Under the pieces are notes generated by a model. It was not told the origin of the DNA and searched no databases. It saw only the letters and a program-made list of their open reading frames with translations. 5,927 nt of DNA, taken from the NCBI GenBank assembly GCA_030634505.1, contig DAOWAQ010000130.1:1-5927 (forward strand). The letters run 5' to 3'. Shown here in pieces: positions 1 through 5,893 of the stretch (position 1 is its first letter; each line of letters begins with the position of its first letter). The translations under genes were made by a program, and so were the position numbers. Origin of the DNA: Calditrichia bacterium. Its GTDB lineage: Bacteria > Calditrichota > Calditrichia > JAJRVZ01.

Positions 1-696
1 GGTGATTTGGGAGTTGAAGTTAATGCTGAAGAAGTACCTTCCATTCAGAAAAAAATAATCAAATATTGTAATTCAGAAGGCGTCCCTGTAATTACTGCTA
101 CTCAAATGTTAGAATCTATGATCCATAATCCACGCCCAACACGTGCGGAAGCATCTGATGTGACAAATGCTGTACTGGATGGTTCAGATGCAGTAATGTT
201 ATCCGGTGAAACAGCCGCAGGAAAGTTCCCCATTGAATCCGTAAAAACTATGGATAAAATTATTCACATTATTGAGAATGATCATTTTACGTCTCACTCA
301 AAATTCCGGAGACGACAAAAGGATACTAATTATGATGCGGCTATGTCAATCGGACATGCTGCTTGTGATGCTGCAGAACTGGTCGATTCAAAAGCTATTA
401 TTTGTTTAACTCAATCCGGTTCTACAGCAAAAACCATAGCCCGTTTTCGTCCCGATAACATGGTCATAGCTATTACTTCGAAGGATGTTACTTTATTCCG
501 ATTAGCATTGATTTGGGGAGTACAATCATTTGCAGTAAGTGAGTTCAAAGAAAATATTGATGATGCAGTAACAGATATAAAAAAAATACTATTGGAAAAA
601 TCTATCGTTAAAAAAGGAGATTCAGTCATCATCACAGCAGGTTTACCATTTAAAATGCGCAGGAAAACAAATATGTTGCGTATTGAGAAAATATAA
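1..696 (+). CDS. pyk: Pyruvate kinase, C-terminal part (5' end cut by window edge)
   Basis: Pyruvate kinase makes pyruvate and ATP from phosphoenolpyruvate and ADP in the last step of glycolysis, in the cytoplasm. The reading frame is open from base 1 and begins inside the conserved GDLGVE motif. The TTG at base 7 is therefore an internal leucine and the true start lies left of the window. Visible family signatures, numbered from base 1, are TATQMLESM at residues 32-40, PTRAEASDV at 46-54 and DAVMLSGETAAGK at 63-75, all from the TIM-barrel domain. The C-terminal domain follows from about residue 100, with TQSGSTAKTIARFRP matching the phosphate/effector-binding loop of that domain. The 231 codons are about half of a usual pyruvate kinase of 470-480 residues. 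The catalytic lysine region is outside the window. There is no extra C-terminal PEP-synthase-like domain. The stop codon directly touches the next start, which suggests co-transcription. Identification is very secure. Confidence 0.97.
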   Translation, partial: GDLGVEVNAEEVPSIQKKIIKYCNSEGVPVITATQMLESMIHNPRPTRAEASDVTNAVLDGSDAVMLSGETAAGKFPIESVKTMDKIIHIIENDHFTSHSKFRRRQKDTNYDAAMSIGHAACDAAELVDSKAIICLTQSGSTAKTIARFRPDNMVIAITSKDVTLFRLALIWGVQSFAVSEFKENIDDAVTDIKKILLEKSIVKKGDSVIITAGLPFKMRRKTNMLRIEKI

Positions 697-1233
697 ATGC
701 ATATCGTTTTCGTACATTTTCATTTTCTGTTTAACAATCAATTCTGTGAGATTTATAATAATAACTTTGATAATAGCAGTATTAAAATTTCAATTATTCA
801 AAGAAGCAACAAAAATTTCACTGAAGGTAACAGGTATTATATAAAAGACGAATTTAATCATGAATTAGGATGGTGGCAGAATCCTGATATTATGAATGAA
901 TATATAGCAAAATTAAATCCGGATATGGTCTATATATTTGGATTAAATTTGCCATTGCATTTCCGTTGGCTTAAACATCATATTTCTTCACATACAATTG
1001 TAATTGCCCAACATTGCGGTGAAGATTTTTGGATACAAAAAAACCTTTGGTTACAGCAATTTGGATTAAGGGTTGTTAACGGGTTTGTATTTACTTCTCA
1101 AAAAGATGCTATCACCTGGAAAAAATGCGCTGCTATTTTAGACTCACAACCTGTGTTTAAATTGAATGAATTTAAAAATAAAATGATAAATATTTATAAT
1201 AGATTATTGAATATTAAGATGACTTCTGAATAA
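697..1233 (+). CDS. Short protein resembling the N-terminal lobe of a GT-B glycosyltransferase
   Basis: The 178-residue product starts like the first Rossmann strand of a GT4-type glycosyltransferase (MHIVFVHFHF). It continues with other landmarks of that lobe: NPDMVYIFGLN at residues 74-84, the strand and loop IVIAQHCGEDFW at 101-112, and a VVNGFVFTSQKDAITWKK stretch at 126-143 resembling the segment before the inter-domain linker. After QPVFKL (151-156) a full-length enzyme would continue into a C-terminal nucleotide-sugar-binding lobe of some 180 residues. Here only a short helix, NEFKNKMINIYNRLL, remains; it looks like the last helix of such enzymes. The donor-binding lobe therefore seems deleted, and catalysis as a normal glycosyltransferase is doubtful. 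The ATG directly abuts the pyruvate kinase stop, with no clear ribosome binding site, so translation may depend on coupling. There are no internal stops or frameshifts. It could be a degraded remnant or a genuine single-lobe protein. Family assignment rests on motif resemblance only. Confidence 0.7.
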   Translation: MHIVFVHFHFLFNNQFCEIYNNNFDNSSIKISIIQRSNKNFTEGNRYYIKDEFNHELGWWQNPDIMNEYIAKLNPDMVYIFGLNLPLHFRWLKHHISSHTIVIAQHCGEDFWIQKNLWLQQFGLRVVNGFVFTSQKDAITWKKCAAILDSQPVFKLNEFKNKMINIYNRLLNIKMTSE

Positions 1234-1262
1234 TATTATAATGCATGTAATTTACGGAAAGA

Positions 1263-1712
1263 TTATATTTTTTCTTTATCCACTGCTCTCGTTTTTAACA
1301 ACGCTAAAATGATTTTTACTTTCGAAAAACCAGGATCTATATGTAGAACCCGGTTAAAAAAATATAAAGATTTTTCAACATTACAATAAAGCCAAAGCAT
1401 ACCTAGTATCAAATTGAAATCCAATGAATCTTTATTGTTTTCCAATTTCTGTTCCATATCAAAAACAAGTTCGGGACATGGACAATCATCAGAAATCGGA
1501 TCAGTTTTAATCACAAAATCGACATCTTCCTTTATAAGTGAAATAAACATATCAAGCGCTTTTCCGATTTCATCAATTTGTGTATAACAAATGATTAATT
1601 TCCTGCGAATAGCTTTAATGCGACCATCAGTTTTAAATGCTTCATAAAGTTCCGAAGCAGCCCTGGCATAATTACGAGCCAAAAAATATTGATTTCCAAG
1701 CATCTCAGACAT
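1263..1712 (-). CDS. Small TPR-repeat protein with a CPC motif
   Basis: The 149-residue protein has no signal peptide or membrane segment and is probably cytoplasmic. Residues 1-62 form two helical hairpins of tetratricopeptide type (GNQYFLARNYARAASELYEAF, then ICYTQIDEIGKALDMFISLI). Residues 98-141 form another pair, with the typical RVLHIDPGFSKVK turn at 121-133. TPR helices normally act as protein-binding scaffolds; the partner here is unknown. Between the repeats lies a less regular segment with DPISDDCPCPEL (71-82), whose two cysteines, C77 and C79, might bind a metal or be incidental. The ATG at 1712 is preceded by AGAGGT about five bases upstream, which supports this start. A second in-frame ATG lies three codons downstream but has a less suitable spacing. 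The gene converges on the glycosyltransferase-like gene and diverges from the Rieske-TPP gene. No specific function can be given. Confidence 0.8.
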   Translation of the reverse strand: MSEMLGNQYFLARNYARAASELYEAFKTDGRIKAIRRKLIICYTQIDEIGKALDMFISLIKEDVDFVIKTDPISDDCPCPELVFDMEQKLENNKDSLDFNLILGMLWLYCNVEKSLYFFNRVLHIDPGFSKVKIILALLKTRAVDKEKI

Positions 1713-1840
1713 ATTGTACCTCTACCAATTTGTTTTCAAATTCCTTGCCAAGTCGTAAGTTAAATAAAAACAACACGCTTTTACAATTTTTGATTGAAAC
1801 ATTCTGTTGCTTCGCAATATATATATGCTTTTAAATATTG

Positions 1841-1870
1841 ATTATAATGAAGTTATGTGAATGTATTCAA
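1841..1870 (-). promoter_or_regulatory. Possible sigma-70-type promoter for the TPR gene
   Basis: On the - strand, TTGAAT (1865-1870) and a perfect TATAAT (1841-1846) are separated by 18 bases and face the TPR gene. Transcription would start near 1834 and leave a leader of roughly 120 bases. The -35 box matches four of six consensus bases. In DNA this rich in A and T such matches arise by chance, so the call is tentative. Confidence 0.3.
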
Positions 1871-1881
1871 ACATGAAACAC

Positions 1882-1925
1882 ATTGTTTTATTTGATACAA
1901 TCAATTATATTGTAACATCAGTTAC
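1882..1925. promoter_or_regulatory. Cluster of short inverted repeats, possible operator
   Basis: ATTGT (1882-1886), TACAAT (1896-1901) and ATTGTA (1909-1914) alternate in orientation. The last two form a TACAAT-N7-ATTGTA palindrome. They are followed at once by GTAAC-ATCA-GTTAC (1912-1925), a second small inverted repeat. The group lies 90-130 bases upstream of the Rieske-TPP start, a plausible place for a regulator site. The arms are short and AT-rich, so chance is a real alternative. Confidence 0.25.
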
Positions 1926-2000
1926 TTTAAATTTATTTTATTTTTTATATCTATTATATAAAGATTAATATTGTAGAATAATTAAAAATATGATCTATTT

Positions 2001-2010
2001 GGGAGGAAAT
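2001..2010 (+). promoter_or_regulatory. Strong ribosome binding site that fixes a TTG start
   Basis: GGGAGGAAAT contains a near-perfect Shine-Dalgarno core (GGAGG, 2002-2006) five bases before the TTG at 2012. The Rieske domain begins a few residues after that codon, and the next in-frame ATG lies well inside the coding region. The TTG is therefore the best-supported start of the Rieske-TPP gene. Confidence 0.85.
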
Positions 2011-2011
2011 T

Positions 2012-3967
2012 TTGGCTCATAATAATTCTGATGATTTACAATGGTTTTATGTCCTTGATGCTTCTGAATTACCTGAAGGACGGGTGAAAACTGTTCATGC
2101 CGGAAAAAAAAGTTTGGCAATATCACATTTTGAAGGAAAATTTACTGCATTAGATAATCGATGTCCGCATCAGGGAGGTCCGTTAGGTGAAGGCCAAATT
2201 GAAAACGGTTGGTTGCGCTGTCCGTGGCATGGATACGATTACCATCCCTGTACAGGAAGACCTCCCGAAGGATTTGACGATGCTGTTGAAACTTATCCGG
2301 TTCAAATAAGAGAAAATGGTATTTATGTTGGTTTAAAAGTTGAAGAACCAGAAGTAAAAACTGTTTCTGATGTTATGGTGGAAACAATGATCAATTGGGG
2401 GATTACAACAGTTTTTGGCATGGTTGGTCATTCAAATTTAGGTTTGGCGGACGCTTTTCGAAAACAGGAAAAATCAGGAAAATTAAGATATATTGGGATA
2501 AGACATGAAGGAGCTGCTTCATTTGCTGCATCTGCTTATGCAAAGTTAACTGGAAAACCGGCTGCATGTTTTGCTATAGCCGGTCCGGGCGCCACAAATA
2601 TGTTAACAGGTTTATGGGATGCAAAAGTTGATCGTGCACCGGTACTTGCATTAACAGGACAAGTTGACACACAAGTTCTGGGACCGGGAGCATTCCAGGA
2701 AGTTGATCTTAATTCTGCTTTTGAGGCGGTATCATCATGGAAACAAACAGTTTTACCTACAAGTAAACATGCTGAATTAATGACCCTGGCAATCAAAAAT
2801 GCTATGATTAAGAGAGATGTGACAAATTTAATCTTTCCCAACGAAGTGCAATCGATTCCTGCTGACGAATCTGCTGAACCATCATGTCCTGAAGGGCGAT
2901 TAACTGATTTTGAAATTTCTCCCTCAATAAAATCACTGGATCAATCTTTAAAAATGATTTCAGAAGCGAAAAGACCTGCAATAATTGTTGGGCATGGCGC
3001 CAGGTTTCATATGGATTTAATTACTGAATTTGCTGAAAAATTACAAGCGCCTGTGATCACCACTTTTAAAGGAAAAGGTTTAATTAGTGATAAACATCCA
3101 CTGGGCTGTGGCGTGCTCGGAAGAAGTGGGACGCCGGTTGCCAGCTGGTTTATGAATGAATCTGATTTACTTCTTGTAATTGGTGCTTCGTTTTCCAATC
3201 ACACCGGAATTGCACCTTACAAACCAATTATTCAAATAGATTTTGATCCAATGGCGCTGGGTAAGTTTCATTCGGTAACAGTACCACTCTGGGGAGAAAT
3301 TGGTACTACTGTAAAATCACTAAATCAAAAAATTACATCTATTAGTTCAAATAATAAAATTCAAAATGAGATTGCTGACAGATGGAAACTATGGCGTCAT
3401 GAAAAGGAAAGCCGCGAACAGGATGATAGTGGAAAAGGCATAAACTCTGCATCGATATTTGCAACAATGAATCGGGTGGTTCCAAAAAATGCAATAATTG
3501 CTGTTGATGTCGGAAATAATACATATTCATTTGGCAGGTATTTTGAGTGTGAGAATCAATCAATTTTGATGTCAGGATATCTGGGATCTATCGGTTTTGG
3601 TTATCCGGCAGCTATCGGAGCCTGGGCTGCAAATCCCAACAGACCGATAATCGCAGTAACCGGAGATGGAGGCTTTGGACAATACATGGCCGAACTGACA
3701 ACAGCCGTGAAATATAAAATGAATATCACACATATATTGCTGAACAATAATGAACTGGGTAAAATATCCAAAGAACAGAGAGCAGACCAATTGGATGTGT
3801 GGAAAACATCCTTACATAATCCGGATTTTTCTAAATACGCTGAAAATTGTGGCGCATTAGGAATCCGGGTTACTGATAAATCTCAATTGGAAAAGGCTAT
3901 AATTAAGGCACTGGATTATCAAGGACCATCGATGGTTGAAATTATGACTGATCCATTATTAATTTAA
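2012..3967 (+). CDS. Rieske [2Fe-2S] ferredoxin domain fused to a TPP-dependent enzyme (pyruvate oxidase / acetolactate synthase superfamily)
   Basis: The 651-residue protein has two parts. Residues 8-108 are a Rieske domain with both cluster motifs: C51-P-H53 and C70-P-W-H73, separated by 16 residues. The extra disulfide cysteines of cytochrome bc1 Rieske proteins are absent (G56 and W72 occupy those places), so it resembles low-potential, ferredoxin-type Rieske domains. Residues 115-285 are the TPP pyrimidine-binding domain, with the catalytic glutamate E166 in IRHEGAA, then AIAGPGATN (188-196) and GAFQEVDL (226-233). Residues 308-440 form the middle domain. Residues 480-645 form the diphosphate-binding domain, with G551-D-G ending in LLNNN (576-580), the Mg-TPP motif. 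The sequence mixes pyruvate-oxidase-like (FQEVDL, NNNELGKISKEQ) and acetolactate-synthase-like (GSIGFGYPAAIGA) features. It stops at the usual end of the core fold, without the membrane-binding tail of PoxB. I infer 2-oxoacid or acyloin chemistry with electrons leaving through the Rieske cluster; substrate, FAD content and acceptor cannot be read from sequence. No signal peptide is present, so it is likely cytoplasmic. Confidence 0.93.
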   Translation: MAHNNSDDLQWFYVLDASELPEGRVKTVHAGKKSLAISHFEGKFTALDNRCPHQGGPLGEGQIENGWLRCPWHGYDYHPCTGRPPEGFDDAVETYPVQIRENGIYVGLKVEEPEVKTVSDVMVETMINWGITTVFGMVGHSNLGLADAFRKQEKSGKLRYIGIRHEGAASFAASAYAKLTGKPAACFAIAGPGATNMLTGLWDAKVDRAPVLALTGQVDTQVLGPGAFQEVDLNSAFEAVSSWKQTVLPTSKHAELMTLAIKNAMIKRDVTNLIFPNEVQSIPADESAEPSCPEGRLTDFEISPSIKSLDQSLKMISEAKRPAIIVGHGARFHMDLITEFAEKLQAPVITTFKGKGLISDKHPLGCGVLGRSGTPVASWFMNESDLLLVIGASFSNHTGIAPYKPIIQIDFDPMALGKFHSVTVPLWGEIGTTVKSLNQKITSISSNNKIQNEIADRWKLWRHEKESREQDDSGKGINSASIFATMNRVVPKNAIIAVDVGNNTYSFGRYFECENQSILMSGYLGSIGFGYPAAIGAWAANPNRPIIAVTGDGGFGQYMAELTTAVKYKMNITHILLNNNELGKISKEQRADQLDVWKTSLHNPDFSKYAENCGALGIRVTDKSQLEKAIIKALDYQGPSMVEIMTDPLLI

Positions 3968-3973
3968 TGTAAA

Positions 3974-4621
3974 TTACAAATAATTTATTAACAGAGATTT
4001 AAAATCTTCATTTTCTGCAAAATTTATGTTTCGTCGAATAATTTCTTTTTTTGCAGCAAAAATGTATTGTAGTTTAAAATTATTTGATTCGATTAATATC
4101 TCAAACAACTCAGTATCCGGCTTATCTTGAAATTCGTTTTCAAGTGCTCGTTCTTTTTCTCGCACATTGGTTTGATTATTACATTCCGGACAGGTGTAGT
4201 TTTTATTCTGCCTTTCGATTTCACTTAGTTCAATTTCAGAATCACAAAATTCACAGTTGATAATCTTAGGTAAATATTCATCATTCAGGCTATCCATATA
4301 TAATCTTATTTCTTTTTCAAGAGAATCACTATTACTTTGTACCAAACTTTCAGCTCGAGTTTCATTCTGAAAATCAAAATCCACTTTCTCCAGTTCATCT
4401 ACAATTTCATCACAATCAATTTCTTTAATTTGTGAAATCAGGAGATTTGTATTGTTGTATTCCTTTTTTTCTAAATATACCAGTGCCAGGTTGTATTTAA
4501 TCTCATCGGAAGAAGCATCGTGTTTCAATGCTTCCAATAATTTGATTTCCGCTTCATCCATTTTGCCTTGCTCGTATAAATTGACGCCGTCATCGAATAA
4601 TTTCTCTATTTCACTTTGCAT
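3974..4621 (-). CDS. TPR and four-cysteine zinc-ribbon protein
   Basis: This 215-residue soluble protein is unrecognised as a named family but has clear parts. Residues 4-66 are TPR-like helices (DDGVNLYEQGKMDEAEIKLLEAL, then IKYNLALVYLEKKEYNNTNLLI). Residues 70-115 are acidic and probably a flexible or helical linker. Residues 123-147 carry CEFC and CPEC, a CxxC-x17-CxxC arrangement typical of a zinc ribbon. Residues 170-198 (DTELFEILIESN, then FAAKKEIIRRNI) resemble a short helical motif, often seen in small bacterial proteins, of the form 'eELleIl...AakeElekR'. Such architecture suggests a protein-binding or nucleic-acid-associated role, which is inference only. AGGA sits eight bases before the ATG. 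The gene lies 54 bases downstream of the alkC-like gene on the same strand, with no terminator between, so the two may share a transcript. Its stop is six bases from the stop of the convergent Rieske-TPP gene. Confidence 0.82.
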   Translation of the reverse strand: MQSEIEKLFDDGVNLYEQGKMDEAEIKLLEALKHDASSDEIKYNLALVYLEKKEYNNTNLLISQIKEIDCDEIVDELEKVDFDFQNETRAESLVQSNSDSLEKEIRLYMDSLNDEYLPKIINCEFCDSEIELSEIERQNKNYTCPECNNQTNVREKERALENEFQDKPDTELFEILIESNNFKLQYIFAAKKEIIRRNINFAENEDFKSLLINYL

Positions 4622-4675
4622 GGAAATTTTCCTATTAAGATTTATTATTAATAATTTATTTAAAAAATATTAAAT

Positions 4676-5761
4676 TTAATTAATAACATCAAATGACATA
4701 TTCACTTTATCTTCTCCGTTTACAATAATTGAAATTTGATGTCCTCCAGCATAATGCTTGCGCGTGGTCATTTCTTTAAATGAATGTTTTTTTGTGAATT
4801 CATAACTGCTTGGTTTATAAGAGTTTTCGGTAATTTTAAATATTTTTCTGGAGAGTTTGTCATTTGCCTTTAAAAAGTCAATGGCGTATTCCAGGCGCAA
4901 TTTGACTTCTTTTTTGCCATTAACTTTTAGTAAAAATGAATATTTCAAATAATCACCGATTTTTACTTGGTCATTTTCAATTTTGAAATTTTCAACCTTA
5001 ATGTTTTTGGGATCTTCGTAATCAAATAAAATCAGTGCCCTTTTCTCACCTGCTTTTAACATGGTTCGACAGGCATGCTTAACAATCCAGTCTGTATTTT
5101 GGGATTTTCCAATCCATTTTTTGCACAACTCCAGTACTAGGTCAGGATTATCTTTGGAGATATCATTCAAATTATTGGCGACACTGCGCCGTACAAATTC
5201 CGAATCATCATTTTTCAATTTTTCCAGAACAGGAATTATTGAGGTTGGATTTTTTTTGAATTCCGGAAGAGCCATAGCCCATGGCAACCTTGGACGACAT
5301 CCTTCACTGGCAAAACGGCGAACATTTTCATTCTCATCATCTGCCAATTCAAGTAAGTATTTCATAGTTTTTTTATAATCTTGAATTATAAAAGGACGAA
5401 TGGCAAACTCTGAGGATGAATATTTTGTGAATTCTTTCAAAGCATTTAGTGAAATATCCCAATGCTCTAAACCATACAATTCTGCATAATCCGGCAAAAC
5501 CATGCCTTCAAATCCCTTGATAAACGGTGCAATTTGGATGAGTATTTTTATTGCCAATTCATATTCTTTTGGAAGGCACTGATGCAGACATAAAGTTACA
5601 TGCCGCATTTTTGATTTCAACTCTTTTGATTCCCATTCAGAATCATAAACCAGTCTTAGAAATTTATCATTATCAAATTGAGAATAGGCGCCTGAAATTC
5701 TATTGGCAAATTCGTTTATAGTTTTTTCTGTAAAAAATATATCTTTTAGTTTTTCGGGCAT
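4676..5761 (-). CDS. alkC: AlkC-type DNA alkylation repair glycosylase (HEAT-like repeats plus Ig-like C-terminal domain)
   Basis: AlkC and its relative AlkD are HEAT-like-repeat DNA glycosylases that remove small alkyl lesions such as 3-methyladenine without flipping the base. This 361-residue protein has the expected layout. The N-terminus (PLKDIFF-like start, then ELKSKMRHV and CLPKEYELAIKIL) is followed by the helical-repeat core, with SSEFAIRPFI at 116-125, VRRFASEGCRPRLPWA at 147-162, and FVRRSVANNLNDISKDNP at 189-206. The EFAIRPF and SEGxRPRLPW segments are hallmark AlkC sequences that line the DNA-binding groove. Residues 254-361 form a beta-rich domain matching the Ig-like C-terminal domain of some AlkC proteins, including VKIGDYLKYSF, EYAIDFLKANDKLSRKIFK, TTRKHYAGGH and the closing FDV. 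Length and domains look intact. AGGAA lies five bases before the ATG, supporting this start. It is the upstream gene of a possible pair with the zinc-ribbon gene. The family call is strong; the exact lesion range is not deducible. Confidence 0.9.
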   Translation of the reverse strand: MPEKLKDIFFTEKTINEFANRISGAYSQFDNDKFLRLVYDSEWESKELKSKMRHVTLCLHQCLPKEYELAIKILIQIAPFIKGFEGMVLPDYAELYGLEHWDISLNALKEFTKYSSSEFAIRPFIIQDYKKTMKYLLELADDENENVRRFASEGCRPRLPWAMALPEFKKNPTSIIPVLEKLKNDDSEFVRRSVANNLNDISKDNPDLVLELCKKWIGKSQNTDWIVKHACRTMLKAGEKRALILFDYEDPKNIKVENFKIENDQVKIGDYLKYSFLLKVNGKKEVKLRLEYAIDFLKANDKLSRKIFKITENSYKPSSYEFTKKHSFKEMTTRKHYAGGHQISIIVNGEDKVNMSFDVIN

Positions 5762-5826
5762 TATAGTTCCTATGATTTTTTGAATTTAAGAATATTGGTA
5801 ATTACGATGTAATAAAAGTTAGTTTA

Positions 5827-5893
5827 CCCTCCCCATCCGTCATTTGACGGATTTCCCATCCCTTAATTATAAGGGAGGGGTTAGAGGTGGGTC
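5827..5893. repeat. GC-rich self-complementary intergenic element, probable dispersed repeat
   Basis: This 67-base element stands out from the AT-rich surroundings. It contains a perfect hairpin, ATCCGTC-ATTT-GACGGAT (5835-5852). A second hairpin, CCCTTA-ATTA-TAAGGG (5860-5875), extends with one mismatch to CCC at 5855 and GGG at 5880. The outer CCCTCCC (5827-5833) is also complementary to GGGAGGG (5873-5879). Read on the - strand it begins GACCCACCTCTAACCCCTCC, a pattern I associate with short non-coding repeats scattered between genes in several FCB-group genomes. Only one copy lies in this window, so its repetitive nature is inferred. It lies upstream of the alkC-like gene. A role as a transcription terminator for something to the right cannot be excluded. 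Confidence 0.55.

Larger units (their letters stand above)
1713..2011. other. Divergent intergenic region between the TPR gene and the Rieske-TPP gene
   Basis: These 299 bases hold no convincing gene. A 65-codon frame on the + strand (1637-1834) overlaps the 5' end of the TPR gene and has no protein-like features. The region is very AT-rich, especially 1926-1990, and must carry the promoters of both flanking genes. It contains a possible - strand promoter near 1841-1870, a cluster of short inverted repeats at 1882-1925, and the ribosome binding site of the Rieske-TPP gene near its right end. For the + strand, TAGAAT at 1974-1979 could serve as a -10 element, but no good -35 sits at the expected distance. 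Confidence 0.7.

Noticed and set aside
7..696. TTG at base 7 as the start of a short independent pyruvate kinase gene
   Set aside because: The frame is open to base 1 and the first two codons (Gly-Asp) belong to the conserved GDLG motif, so the gene simply continues left of the window.
697..1262. Frameshifted full-length glycosyltransferase
   Set aside because: I looked for the missing C-terminal lobe downstream, but only 29 bases separate the stop from the convergent TPR gene, whose own coding sequence is clear. The lobe is absent, not out of frame.
1637..1834. 65-codon + strand frame overlapping the TPR gene's 5' end
   Set aside because: It has no ribosome binding site or recognisable motif, and it is antisense to a well-supported gene for much of its length.
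2536..2841. 101-codon - strand frame inside the Rieske-TPP gene
   Set aside because: It lies entirely opposite conserved TPP-enzyme sequence and has no family features; it is a shadow frame. The same applies to the other antisense frames within 3007-3790, 411-635, 4452-4673 and 5061-5378.
4622..4632. GGAAA-T-TTTCC palindrome before the zinc-ribbon gene as an operator or hairpin
   Set aside because: The arms are only five bases, the hairpin would be very weak, and part of it is simply next to the ribosome binding site; there is not enough to call it regulatory.
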